In this document: positions 47,941-58,187 of the stretch, piece after piece
Position numbering within the stretch: the first letter of the stretch is position 1
How the letters are laid out: every line of letters starts with the position of its first letter
Assembly: GCF_001426645.1 (NCBI RefSeq)
Contig: NZ_LMEX01000001.1
Coordinates: 634,755 to 698,754 of the forward strand
Direction: 5' to 3'
Length of the DNA: 64,000 bases
DNA from: Rhodanobacter sp. Root480
Lineage (GTDB): Bacteria; Pseudomonadota; Gammaproteobacteria; Xanthomonadales; Rhodanobacteraceae
Notes under the pieces: model-generated
What the model saw: only the letters and a program-made list of their open reading frames with translations
Told to the model about the DNA's origin: nothing
Databases searched by the model: none
Translations under genes and position numbers: made by a program

Positions 47941-49140
47941 TCAGAGCAGCGCCGCAAGCAGCGAGGCCGTCACGCACCATCCCACGATGGCGAGTGCCGG
48001 CCAGCGGGCCCAGGCGAACAGGGCGAAGGCACTCAACGCGACGATGGCGTCCCGCGGGCGCTGTACGGCACCGGTCCACACCGGGTTGTACAGCGCGGCG
48101 GCCAGCAGGCCGACCACGGCGGCGTTGACGCCGGCCAGCACGCGCGCCGCATCGTTGCGCGCGGCCAGTGCCCGCCAGAACGGCAATGCCGCTGAAACCA
48201 GCAGCAACCCCGGCAGGAAGATCGCCAGCAGACAGATGGCGGCGCCCAGTGCGCCGCTGTGCCCGATGCCGATGCGCTCGCCCAGAAACGCCGCCAGGCT
48301 GAACATCGGGCCGGGTACCGCCTGGGCGGCACCGTAGCCGGCGAGGAAGCTGTTGCCATCGAGCCAGCCGGGATCGACCACGGTCTGTTTCAGCAGGGGC
48401 AGCACCACGTGGCCGCCGCCGAAGACCAGCGCACCTGTGCGATAGAAACCGGCGGTGATCCGGGCCCACGCCGGTGCATCGGCCCACGGCAACAGCGACA
48501 GAAGCAGCAGCGTGGCGAACACGGCCAGCAGCATGATGCCGCTGCGCCGTCCATGCCGCAGCGTCAGCGGCTGACCCGGATGCGCCGTCACCGAGCGGCA
48601 CAGCCACGGGCCCAGCAGGGCGCCCAGCGCGATCACGATCAATTGCATCCATGCGTTGCCGCTGACTGTGACCAGCAAGGAGGCGAACACGGCGAGCAGC
48701 AGGCGCGGCAAGTCTGGCGTGAGCCGGCGCGCCATGCCGAGCAAGCCCTGGGCGACCACCGCCACGGCGACCAGTTTCAAGCCGTGGATCGCCGCCTGGC
48801 CCGGCGCGCCGGACCAATGCGCGCTCAGCGCGGCGAAGGCAAACATCAACAGGGCCGATGGCAGCGTGAAGCCGACAAAGGCGGCAACGCCGCCCCAGCC
48901 ACCGGCTCGCAGCAGGCCGATGGAAAAGCCCAGCTGGCTGCTCGCCGGCCCCGGCAGGAACTGGCACAACGCCAGCATCTGGCCGAAATGCTCGTCGTCC
49001 AGCCAGCGTCGCCGTTCGACAAATTCGCGATGGAAATAGCCCAGATGGGCGATCGGTCCGCCGAACGAAGTCATGCCCAGCCTGAGAAACGCACTCAGCA
49101 CTTCCCGGGCAGAGCCGGCCGGCGCGGATGCATCGCTCAT
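47941..49140 (-). CDS. chrA: Chromate transporter ChrA, two-domain form
   Basis: This 399-residue inner-membrane protein has about ten to twelve helices, built of two homologous CHR halves. The first half has LGMTSFGGPIAHLGYF and QFLPGPASSQL. The second has RTGALVFGGGHVVLPLL and YGAAQAVPGPMFSLAAFLG. Long-chain ChrA proteins export chromate in exchange for sulfate or protons. The start ATG at 49140 overlaps the stop of the upstream multicopper oxidase gene by 4 bp, so the two form an operon. Confidence 0.92.
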   Translation of the reverse strand: MSDASAPAGSAREVLSAFLRLGMTSFGGPIAHLGYFHREFVERRRWLDDEHFGQMLALCQFLPGPASSQLGFSIGLLRAGGWGGVAAFVGFTLPSALLMFAFAALSAHWSGAPGQAAIHGLKLVAVAVVAQGLLGMARRLTPDLPRLLLAVFASLLVTVSGNAWMQLIVIALGALLGPWLCRSVTAHPGQPLTLRHGRRSGIMLLAVFATLLLLSLLPWADAPAWARITAGFYRTGALVFGGGHVVLPLLKQTVVDPGWLDGNSFLAGYGAAQAVPGPMFSLAAFLGERIGIGHSGALGAAICLLAIFLPGLLLVSAALPFWRALAARNDAARVLAGVNAAVVGLLAAALYNPVWTGAVQRPRDAIVALSAFALFAWARWPALAIVGWCVTASLLAALL

Positions 49141-50618
49141 GCGCAGTCGAACAGCGCCATGAAGCCGAAGTCCATGTGTAATTGCATGTGACAGTGGAAC
49201 AACGACAACCCGGGCTGGTCGGCGGTGAAATCGACATCCATGCTCTGGTAGCCACCCAGCATCACCACGTCCTTGACCACGCCCGCGACGGGCTGGCCGG
49301 CGATGCGGGTGATCTCGAAGCTGTGCCGGTGCAGGTGCATCGGGTGGATGTCGTCGCTGGCGTTGTGCATGCGCAGCCGATAGCGCTTGCCGTACTGCAG
49401 GCGGAACCCCGGCTGCATCGCGCGCATGTCGAACGGCTGGCCGTTGATGGTCCACTGGTTGAAACCATGGAGCGCCGCGTTGCGCTTGGCGAATGTCAGC
49501 TCGATGGTCTCGTCGGGAGTGGCTGGTGGTGGCGCATCCGGCGAGGCGAAGCGGCGGTAGTCCCACCGGAACGGCGGCGGCTTGATCCATTGCGGCTTGC
49601 CGCCGTGGCCGGCGTACTCGACCACGATGCCCATGCCGCGGTTGCGATCGTCATCGGCGAGGTCGCCGAGTATCCACACGCCCGGATGCGTCATCTCGAC
49701 GATGGCCGAAATGCGTTCGGCGGTGCCCAGCCACAACACCGGCACCGTGGCCGGGTGCGGCACCGGGTTGCCATCCAGCGCCACCACCGTGAACGCGTGA
49801 CCGGGCAGGGCGAGGCTGCGGATCTCGGTGGCGCTGCCGTTGATGATGTGCAGCAACACGCGCTCGCCGGCGCGTACGCGGATCGGCTCGCCATGGCCGA
49901 GCATGCGGCCGTTGATCGAGAACGACTGGTAGCCCACCTCATACCCGTGCGCGGCGCCATCGGCCAGCGACGCCTTCATCGCTGTTTCGCCGCGCTGCTG
50001 CAAGATCGGGTCGCGCTTGTCGGGCTGCAGGAAATCCATCGCCATGTCGCCGCCCTTGCTGAAGAACGGATCGAACTCCTTCAGCGTCATGAACACCTCG
50101 CGGTCCCAGGCGCCGGACTCGTGCGGCGGCTCGATGTATACGGGGCCGACCAGGCCGCTGTACTGGCCCTGGTCGAGATCGGCGCCGGCGCGCACATGCG
50201 TGTGATAGAAGCGCAGCCCCGCCGGGCCGGGTACGAAGGCAATCCGGCGCATGCCGTGGGCCGGAATGTACGGCGTGCCTTCTTCGGCCGCGCCATCCAC
50301 CGCGGCGGGCAGGAATTGCCCGTGCCAGTGCAGTTGCTCGGGCGTGTCGGTGTCGTTGTGGACGTCCACCACCACCGGCCGACCTTGCTTCAGCCGCAAC
50401 AGCGGCCCGGGAAACTGGCCGTTGTAGGTGCGGGTGGAAACGATGTGGTCCGGCGCCAGTTCCACCAGGCCGCGGCCGATGCGCAGCGAGTGGTCGGCGG
50501 GGCGAAGTGGTTCAGCTGGTTGCATTGTCAGCGCGTCGCCGGCGTGGAGCAGGCCGGGCGCGGCGCCGGCCAGGGTCAGTCCACCCAGTTTCAGAAACGC
50601 CCGGCGGTCGATCGGCAT
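49137..50618 (-). CDS. Tat-exported multicopper oxidase
   Basis: This 493-residue protein begins with a twin-arginine signal (MPIDRRAFLKLGGLTLAGAA) and has three cupredoxin domains. All four copper motifs are present: HWHGQ, YHTHV, HPMHLHRHSF and HCHMQLHMDFGFM, the last supplying the type 1 copper ligands. The overall pattern is close to CopA/CueO-type oxidases and periplasmic copper-detoxifying enzymes, but it lacks an obvious Met-rich insert. The start at 50618 has GGAG six bases upstream; an alternative Met lies four codons earlier. It is translationally coupled to chrA. Confidence 0.9.
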   Translation of the reverse strand: MPIDRRAFLKLGGLTLAGAAPGLLHAGDALTMQPAEPLRPADHSLRIGRGLVELAPDHIVSTRTYNGQFPGPLLRLKQGRPVVVDVHNDTDTPEQLHWHGQFLPAAVDGAAEEGTPYIPAHGMRRIAFVPGPAGLRFYHTHVRAGADLDQGQYSGLVGPVYIEPPHESGAWDREVFMTLKEFDPFFSKGGDMAMDFLQPDKRDPILQQRGETAMKASLADGAAHGYEVGYQSFSINGRMLGHGEPIRVRAGERVLLHIINGSATEIRSLALPGHAFTVVALDGNPVPHPATVPVLWLGTAERISAIVEMTHPGVWILGDLADDDRNRGMGIVVEYAGHGGKPQWIKPPPFRWDYRRFASPDAPPPATPDETIELTFAKRNAALHGFNQWTINGQPFDMRAMQPGFRLQYGKRYRLRMHNASDDIHPMHLHRHSFEITRIAGQPVAGVVKDVVMLGGYQSMDVDFTADQPGLSLFHCHMQLHMDFGFMALFDCA

Positions 50619-50724
50619 GGCGGACTCCATTCGGAGATAAGCGCGGCCAGTGTAGTGCGTAGGGCGGCGAGGGCGGTGCCTCCTCTGGTATTCTTGCGTG
50701 CTTGCCTCCCACCAAGATTTCACG

Positions 50725-51850
50725 ATGATCGAGACCAATCCCATCCATGCGCAGATCGCGGACCTTCGGGACCGGGTCGAGTCGCTTAGGGGGTATCTTT
50801 GACTACGCTACAAAAAGCGAACGTCTGGAAGAAGTAACCCGCGAGCTGGAAAGCCCCACCGTGTGGGACGACCCGGCCCGCGCGCAGGAACTGGGCCGCG
50901 AGCGCGCCCGCCTGCACACCATCGTCGACGGCATCGACACGCTCACCGCCGGGCTCACCGACGCTGGTGAATTGCTGGAAATGGCCATCGCCGACGAGGA
51001 CGACGAGACGGCGCAATCGGTCATCACCGACCTGACGCGGCTCGAGAGCCAGGTCGGCAAGCTGGAATTCCAGCGCATGTTCTCCGGCAAGATGGATGCG
51101 ATGAATGCGTTCGTCGATATCCAGGCCGGCGCCGGCGGCACCGAGGCGCAGGACTGGGCCGAGATGCTGCTGCGCATGTACCTGCGCTGGTGCGAAAACC
51201 GCGGCTGGAAAACCGAGCTGATGGAAGTCTCCGGCGGCGACGTGGCTGGCGTGAAGTCCGCCACCTTCCGCGTCGAGGGCGACTACGCCTACGGCTGGCT
51301 GAAGACCGAGATCGGCGTGCACCGCCTGGTGCGCAAGTCGCCGTTCGATTCGGACAACCGCCGCCATACCAGTTTCACCTCGGTGTTCGTGTCGCCCGAA
51401 GTCGATGACGACATCGACATCGACATCAACCCGGCCGACCTGCGAACGGACGTCTATCGCTCCTCCGGCGCGGGCGGCCAGCACGTCAACAAGACCGAAT
51501 CGGCCGTGCGCATCACGCACATCCCCACCAATACCGTGGTCGCCTGCCAGACCGGCCGCAGCCAGCACGCCAACCGCGATACCGCGATGAAGATGCTGGC
51601 CGCGAAGCTGTACGAACTGGAAGTGCAGAAGCGCAATGTCGAGAAGGATGCGCTGGAAGCGACCAAGTCGGACATCGGCTGGGGCAGCCAGATCCGCAAC
51701 TACGTGCTGGACCAGAGCCGCATCAAGGACCTGCGCACCGGCATCGAACGCACCGATACGCAGAAAGTGCTGGACGGCGACCTGGACGAATTCATCGAAG
51801 CGAGTTTGAAGTCGGGCCTCGAAGCCGGCTCCAAGCGCAGTGACGCCTGA
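50725..51850 (+). CDS. prfB: Peptide chain release factor 2, programmed +1 frameshift
   Basis: RF2 releases proteins at UGA and UAA. The gene is read as 50725-50799 joined to 50801-51850, giving 374 residues. The first frame, starting [17 protein letters not shown], reaches TGA as codon 26, as in E. coli. The second frame resumes [12 protein letters not shown]. The recognition tripeptide SPF ([11 protein letters not shown]) and the catalytic GGQ ([16 protein letters not shown], near residue 248) are present. Frameshifting rises when RF2 is scarce, a known autoregulation. lysS lies downstream, the usual prfB-lysS order, with a small gene between. Confidence 0.97.
50788..50803 (+). other. RF2 programmed +1 frameshift site
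   Basis: AGGGGG TAT CTT TGA C is the canonical arrangement: an internal Shine-Dalgarno-like AGGGGG, the slippery CTT codon and an in-frame TGA followed by C, a weak stop context. The ribosome slips from CTT to TTT and continues with GAC. Confidence 0.96.
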
Positions 51851-51897
51851 GTGCCTACGTCCGGGTTCCCTGTATCTGCCCGAATGGGAGTGAAGCC

Positions 51898-52224
51898 ATG
51901 AATCGCAAGAAGAACGGCATCCTGCTGGCGATGTGCGCCGGCCTTGCCATGTTTGGCATGACCGCCCACGCGGGCCAGGAAAGCTTCGGCCAGAGCGTCA
52001 AGCAGGGCGCGAAATCGGCCGGCCACGGCATCGCCGACGGCGCCCGCGACGTGGGTCACGCCAGCGCCCGCGTGGGCAAGAAAATCGGCCACGGTGCGAA
52101 GGACGCTGGCGTGGGCATCGGCCATGGCGCCAAAGACGCGGGCGTGGCCGTGGGGCACGGTGCGCGCGACGGCTGGAACGCCACCACGCATGCGGTCAAA
52201 AAGGTTTTCAGCAAGGGCGACTGA
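51898..52224 (+). CDS. Exported small protein with seven 11-residue repeats
   Basis: This 108-residue protein has a signal peptide (residues 1-25, cleavage after TAHA). The mature part from residue 29 is built of seven consecutive 11-residue units ending at residue 105. The clearest are KIGHGAKDAGV, GIGHGAKDAGV and AVGHGARDGWN. Each unit has Gly-His near the start and Lys/Arg-Asp near the middle, an 11-mer periodicity like that of LEA group 3 and synuclein-type amphipathic helices. It is not assigned to a named family. It lies between prfB and lysS, 47 bp after prfB. Confidence 0.82.
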   Translation: MNRKKNGILLAMCAGLAMFGMTAHAGQESFGQSVKQGAKSAGHGIADGARDVGHASARVGKKIGHGAKDAGVGIGHGAKDAGVAVGHGARDGWNATTHAVKKVFSKGD

Positions 52225-52308
52225 CGCGCGCGAGCCGTCATCCGACAACAGTCATCGACAACCAGCCACGCGCCCATCGCGGCGGCTGCCCGGAGCAACA
52301 GAGTTTCC

Positions 52309-53856
<1,548 letters not shown>

Positions 53857-53868
53857 CATCGCGCGTGT

Positions 53869-53944
53869 GTAGGAGCCCACCCTGTGGGCGATGCTTTTAA
53901 TTCAAGCGTGACGAAAAGCGATCGCCCACAGGGTGGGCTCCTAC
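53869..53944. repeat. REP-type perfect 24-bp inverted repeat
   Basis: The left arm at 53869-53892 starts GTAGGAGCCCACCCTG. The right arm at 53921-53944 is its exact reverse complement, and the spacer is 28 bp. Each arm is itself a short hairpin (GCCCACC...GGTGGGC type). The GTAGGAG head is shared with the elements at 59196-59325. It may also act as the lysS transcript end. Such REP sequences are spread by RAYT transposases in related genomes; none is in this window. Confidence 0.85.
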
Positions 53945-53986
53945 GCGGAGCGGCCTCGACCTCATCAACCTCAAATGGAGTTCGCC

Positions 53987-54292
53987 ATGTGGTACGCCAT
54001 CGTCGGCACTGACAATCCCGAATCACTGGCGGGACGCAAGTCTGCGCGCCCGGCCCATATCGCCCGGTTGAAGCAGTTGCAGGACGAAGGCCGCTTGCTG
54101 CTGGCCGGCCCGTTTCCCGCCATAGATTCGCCCGAGCCGGGCCCGGCCGGTTTCAGTGGCAGCCTGATCGTGGCCGAGTTCGCCTCGCTGGCGCAGGCGC
54201 AGGAATGGGCGGGCGCCGATCCGTACATCGCTGCCGGTGTCTATCGCGAAACCTCGGTCAAGCCGTTCCTCAAGGCGCTGCCGGCAGCATGA
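53987..54292 (+). CDS. YciI-like protein
   Basis: This 101-residue protein of the YCII (dimeric alpha+beta barrel) family starts [24 protein letters not shown] and contains [12 protein letters not shown] and [14 protein letters not shown]. YciI homologues include a dehydrochlorinase-like enzyme and proteins of unknown role. The His and Asp typical of the family's putative site (RPAH, DPY) are present. The start has GGAG six bases upstream. It overlaps the bolA-like gene by 4 bp. Confidence 0.9.
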   Translation: MWYAIVGTDNPESLAGRKSARPAHIARLKQLQDEGRLLLAGPFPAIDSPEPGPAGFSGSLIVAEFASLAQAQEWAGADPYIAAGVYRETSVKPFLKALPAA

Positions 54293-54549
54293 ACGGGTCG
54301 CCGGTCATGGCGCAGATCCGCGCGCGGCTGGAAGCGGCCTTTGCACCGACGGCGCTGGAAATCATCGACGAAGGCCACAAGCACGCCGGCCACGCGGGCG
54401 AGGGCAAGGGGCATTTCCATGTGCGGATCGTCAGTGCCGCGTTTGCCGGCCAACTGCCGCTGAAGCGTCACCGGATGATCTATGCGGCGCTTGAAGGGTT
54501 GATGGACAACGGCATTCATGCGCTGTCGATCGATGCAAACACAGAATAA
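54289..54549 (+). CDS. BolA-family protein
   Basis: This 86-residue BolA-type protein has the fold's class II KH-like pattern: [50 protein letters not shown]. The conserved His residues that share a 2Fe-2S cluster with monothiol glutaredoxins are present. In E. coli BolA affects cell shape and biofilm. Translational coupling to yciI (ATGA) is also known in other Proteobacteria. Confidence 0.92.
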   Translation: MNGSPVMAQIRARLEAAFAPTALEIIDEGHKHAGHAGEGKGHFHVRIVSAAFAGQLPLKRHRMIYAALEGLMDNGIHALSIDANTE

Positions 54550-54677
54550 ACAAATACATAGAAGCTATACTTGAAGCTGTTTGGCACGCCGGAATGCATT
54601 GCGGCCACGGCCACCGTTTGGCACAGTGCCCTGTCGCCCGCTGCATGGGCACCACCCGATGATCCACCGATGACCGC

Positions 54678-57600
54678 ATGCGCCTGAGCACCATCAAACT
54701 CGCCGGTTTCAAGTCCTTCGTGGACCCGACCACCCTGCACCTGCCCAGCAACATGATCGGCGTGGTCGGCCCCAACGGCTGCGGCAAATCCAACATCATC
54801 GACGCGATCCGCTGGGTGATGGGCGAAAGCGCGGCCAGCCGCCTGCGCGGCGATTCGCTGACCGACGTGATCTTCTCCGGCTCCAACTCGCGCAAGCCGG
54901 TGGGGCAGGCCACGGTCGAGCTGATCTTCGACAACGCCGACGGCACCATCCAGGGCGAATACGGCCAGTACGCCGAGATCTCGGTGAAGCGTCAGGTCAC
55001 CCGCGACGGCCAATCCTCCTATTACCTCAACGGCTCACGCTGCCGCCGGCGCGACATCACCGACCTGTTCCTGGGTACGGGCTTGGGCCCCCGTAGCTAC
55101 TCGATCATCGAGCAGGGCATGATCAGCCAGATCATCGAGGCGCACCCGGAAGAGCTGCGCACGCATCTGGAGGAGGCGGCCGGCATCTCCAAATACAAGG
55201 AGCGCCGCAAGGAAACCGAAAGCCGCATCAAGGCCACCCGCGAAAACCTCGACCGCGTGCGTGACGTACGCGACGAGGTGGACAAGCAGCTCGAACACCT
55301 GAACCGCCAGGCCCGTGCCGCCGAGCGCTGGAAGGCGCTGAAGGAAGAGCAGACGCGCAAGGAAGCCGAGCTGCGCGCGCTGGAATACCGCGGCCTGAAA
55401 AGCCAGCACGAGGGCGAAGGCGCGGGCCTGTCCGCCGCCGAGATCGAGATCGAGAAACAGCTGGCCGGCCAGCGCGAGATCGAGGCGCAACTGGAAACCG
55501 TGCGCGAGCGTCACACCGATGCCAGTGAGCATCTGAACGCCGTGCAGGCCGACGTCTACAAGGTCGGCGCCGAGATCGCCCGCGTCGAGCAGCAGGTGCA
55601 CCACAATCGCGAAACCGCCGAGCGCCTGCAGCGCGCCCAGGGCGAGGCCGAGCGCGAACACGCCGAACTGGCGGCCCACATCGCCACCGACCGCGAACAG
55701 ATCGAAACCCTGCGCATGGCGCTGGCCGAGGGCGAACCAAAACTCGAAGCCCTGCAGCAGATGCAGGACGAAACCGCCGAAGCCCAGCGCAGCACCGAGG
55801 CGAAACTGGGCGACTGGCAGCAGCGTTGGGACAGCCATACGCGCAGCGCCGGCGAATCCAACCGCGCCGCCGAAGTGGAGCGCACCAAACTCAATTACCT
55901 GGACCGCCAGGCGGTCGACCTGTCGCGCCGTCGCGAGGCGCTGGAAACCGAACAGAAAGCCACCGACGTGGCCGCACTGGACGCCGCCGGCGAGCAGTTG
56001 CATACCGAGCACGACACCCAGCGCGAACGCGTGGAAACGCTGGGCAGCCTGCTCGACCAGCACAAGACCAGCCACGAAAAGGTGCAGGAGGAAGAGCGCC
56101 AGCTGCAGTCCGCCCTGAACGAGGCGCGCCAGCAACTGCAATCCGCCCGCGGTCGTCACGCCTCGCTGGAAGCGCTGCAGAATGCCGCGTTGGGCCAGGA
56201 GGAAAGTGCGGCCAGCGGCTGGCTGGCGCGGCTGGGTCTGGACAAGGCGCGCCGCCTGGGCGCCGCGTTGCAGGTGGACAACGGCTGGGAATCGGCCGTC
56301 GAAACCGTGCTGGCCGGCTTGCTGGACGGCGTGCTGGTGGATGATCCGCTGGGCCTGGTCTCCGAATTCGACAGCCTGGGCGAAGCCGACCTGGCGCTGC
56401 TCAATGCCGTCGACGGCGGGCAGGGCGCCAATGGCACGCTGGCGGCCCGCGTGCGCGGCCCCGCCGCGGCCCTGCAATTGCTGTCCAACGTACAGACGGC
56501 CGAAACCCTGGACGAAGCGCGCAACCGTGTGGGCGCGCTGGCACCGCAGCAGTCCATCATCACCCGCGACGGCGATTGGCTGGCGCCGCAATGGGCGCGC
56601 GTGCGCCGCGCGCAGGGCAACCAGGTGGGCGTGCTGGCGCGCGAGCGCGACCTGCGCCTGCTCACCGAGCAGATCGCGCTGCTGGAAGGCCAGCTGGAAG
56701 AAGCCGCTGGCCAGCTCGATGACCTGCGCACGCGCAAGTTCGAAGCCGAGCGCGCCCGCGACGACGCCCAGCGCGAGCTGTACAACGCGCACCGTCGCCA
56801 GTCCGAATTGGCCGGCCAGCTGCAGAGCCACCGCGGCAAGCTGGAAGCCGCCCGCGCCCGCGCCGACAAGGTCAGCGGCGAACTGAACGACCTGGCCGCG
56901 CAGATTGAAGAGCTGCAAACCCAGACCCGCGACGCCCGCGCCCGGCTGGACGAATCGGTCGGCCTGATGGGCGACATGGAAGACCAGCGGCGCGAACTGG
57001 AAAACGAACGCCGGGCGCTGCTCGAAGCACGCGAGGAAGCTCGCATGAACGCGCGCGAAGCGGCCGACCAGTCGCACTCGCTGGCACTGTCACTGGAATC
57101 CAAGCGCTCATCGCTGGCCTCGCTGGATCAGTCGCTGAGCCGCATGGATGCGCAACTGCGCCAGATCGAATCGCGCCGCGACCAGATCAACGAGCAACTG
57201 GCGGCCGGCTCCGACCCGATCGCCGAACTCGAGGCCGAGCGCCAGACCTATCTCGACCAGCGCCTGCTGGTGGACAAGCAATTGGTGGAAGCCCGCCGCG
57301 CGCTGGAGGAATGCGACATCGCGTTCCGCCAACTGGAGCAGCAACGCCACCTGGCCGAACAAGGCCTGGCCGCGTTGCGTGAAAGCCTGTCCGAGAAGCG
57401 CCTCGCCGCGCAGGCGCTGCACTTGCGCGCCGAACAACTGGCGCAGGCGATCGCCGAGTCCGGCCTGGAGCTGGAAACCCTGCTGGCCGAACTGGCCGAG
57501 GATATCGACGCCAACCAGTGGCGCGCGCAGCTCACCGATATCGGCCACAAGATCGCCCGGCTGGAGCCGGTCAACCTGGCCGCGATCCAGGAACATGCCG

Positions 57601-58178
57601 AGCAGAGCGAGCGCAAGACCTACCTCGACAACCAGCTGGCCGACCTGGTCAGCGCGATGGAGACGCTGGAGGGCGCGATCAAGAAGATCGACCGCGAAAC
57701 CCGCCAGCGCTTCAAGGAAACCTTCGACAAGGTCAATGCCGGCGTGCAGGAGCTGTTCCCGCGCCTGTTCGGCGGCGGTCACGCGTACCTGGAACTTACC
57801 GGCGACGACCTGCTCAACACCGGCGTGTCGATCATGGCGCGCCCGCCGGGCAAACGGCCGTCCAACATCTCGCTGCTCTCCGGCGGCGAGAAGGCGCTCA
57901 CCGCGGTGGCGCTGGTGTTCTCCATCTTCGGCCTGAACCCCGCGCCGTTCTGCCTGCTCGACGAGGTGGACGCGCCGCTGGACGAGGCCAACGTGGGCCG
58001 CTTCTCCTCGATGGTGCGCGAGATGAGCGAGAAGGTGCAGTTCATCTTCATCAGCCACAACAAGGCCACCATGGAAGCGGCATCGCAGTTGTGCGGTGTG
58101 ACCATGCGCGAGCCGGGCGTTTCGCGCCTGGTGCAGGTCGATCTGGCGGAAGCAGCTAAACTGGCGGGGGCCGCCTGA
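54678..58178 (+). CDS. smc: Chromosome segregation protein SMC
   Basis: SMC dimers with ScpA and ScpB fold and separate the chromosome. The 1166-residue protein has the Walker A site VGPNGCGKSN near residue 31. Two long coiled coils (about 170-510 and 650-1000) flank a hinge (about 515-640, containing LGAALQVDNGWESAVE). The C-terminal head has LLSGGEKALTAVAL and Walker B FCLLDEVDAPLDEAN. The length and order fit bacterial Smc rather than MukB. zipA follows 9 bp later, probably in the same operon. Confidence 0.97.
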   Translation: MRLSTIKLAGFKSFVDPTTLHLPSNMIGVVGPNGCGKSNIIDAIRWVMGESAASRLRGDSLTDVIFSGSNSRKPVGQATVELIFDNADGTIQGEYGQYAEISVKRQVTRDGQSSYYLNGSRCRRRDITDLFLGTGLGPRSYSIIEQGMISQIIEAHPEELRTHLEEAAGISKYKERRKETESRIKATRENLDRVRDVRDEVDKQLEHLNRQARAAERWKALKEEQTRKEAELRALEYRGLKSQHEGEGAGLSAAEIEIEKQLAGQREIEAQLETVRERHTDASEHLNAVQADVYKVGAEIARVEQQVHHNRETAERLQRAQGEAEREHAELAAHIATDREQIETLRMALAEGEPKLEALQQMQDETAEAQRSTEAKLGDWQQRWDSHTRSAGESNRAAEVERTKLNYLDRQAVDLSRRREALETEQKATDVAALDAAGEQLHTEHDTQRERVETLGSLLDQHKTSHEKVQEEERQLQSALNEARQQLQSARGRHASLEALQNAALGQEESAASGWLARLGLDKARRLGAALQVDNGWESAVETVLAGLLDGVLVDDPLGLVSEFDSLGEADLALLNAVDGGQGANGTLAARVRGPAAALQLLSNVQTAETLDEARNRVGALAPQQSIITRDGDWLAPQWARVRRAQGNQVGVLARERDLRLLTEQIALLEGQLEEAAGQLDDLRTRKFEAERARDDAQRELYNAHRRQSELAGQLQSHRGKLEAARARADKVSGELNDLAAQIEELQTQTRDARARLDESVGLMGDMEDQRRELENERRALLEAREEARMNAREAADQSHSLALSLESKRSSLASLDQSLSRMDAQLRQIESRRDQINEQLAAGSDPIAELEAERQTYLDQRLLVDKQLVEARRALEECDIAFRQLEQQRHLAEQGLAALRESLSEKRLAAQALHLRAEQLAQAIAESGLELETLLAELAEDIDANQWRAQLTDIGHKIARLEPVNLAAIQEHAEQSERKTYLDNQLADLVSAMETLEGAIKKIDRETRQRFKETFDKVNAGVQELFPRLFGGGHAYLELTGDDLLNTGVSIMARPPGKRPSNISLLSGGEKALTAVALVFSIFGLNPAPFCLLDEVDAPLDEANVGRFSSMVREMSEKVQFIFISHNKATMEAASQLCGVTMREPGVSRLVQVDLAEAAKLAGAA

Positions 58179-58187
58179 GGACACATC

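Noticed and set aside
50725..50802. prfB read as a pseudogene because of an in-frame TGA
   Set aside because: The TGA is part of the canonical programmed frameshift signal of RF2.
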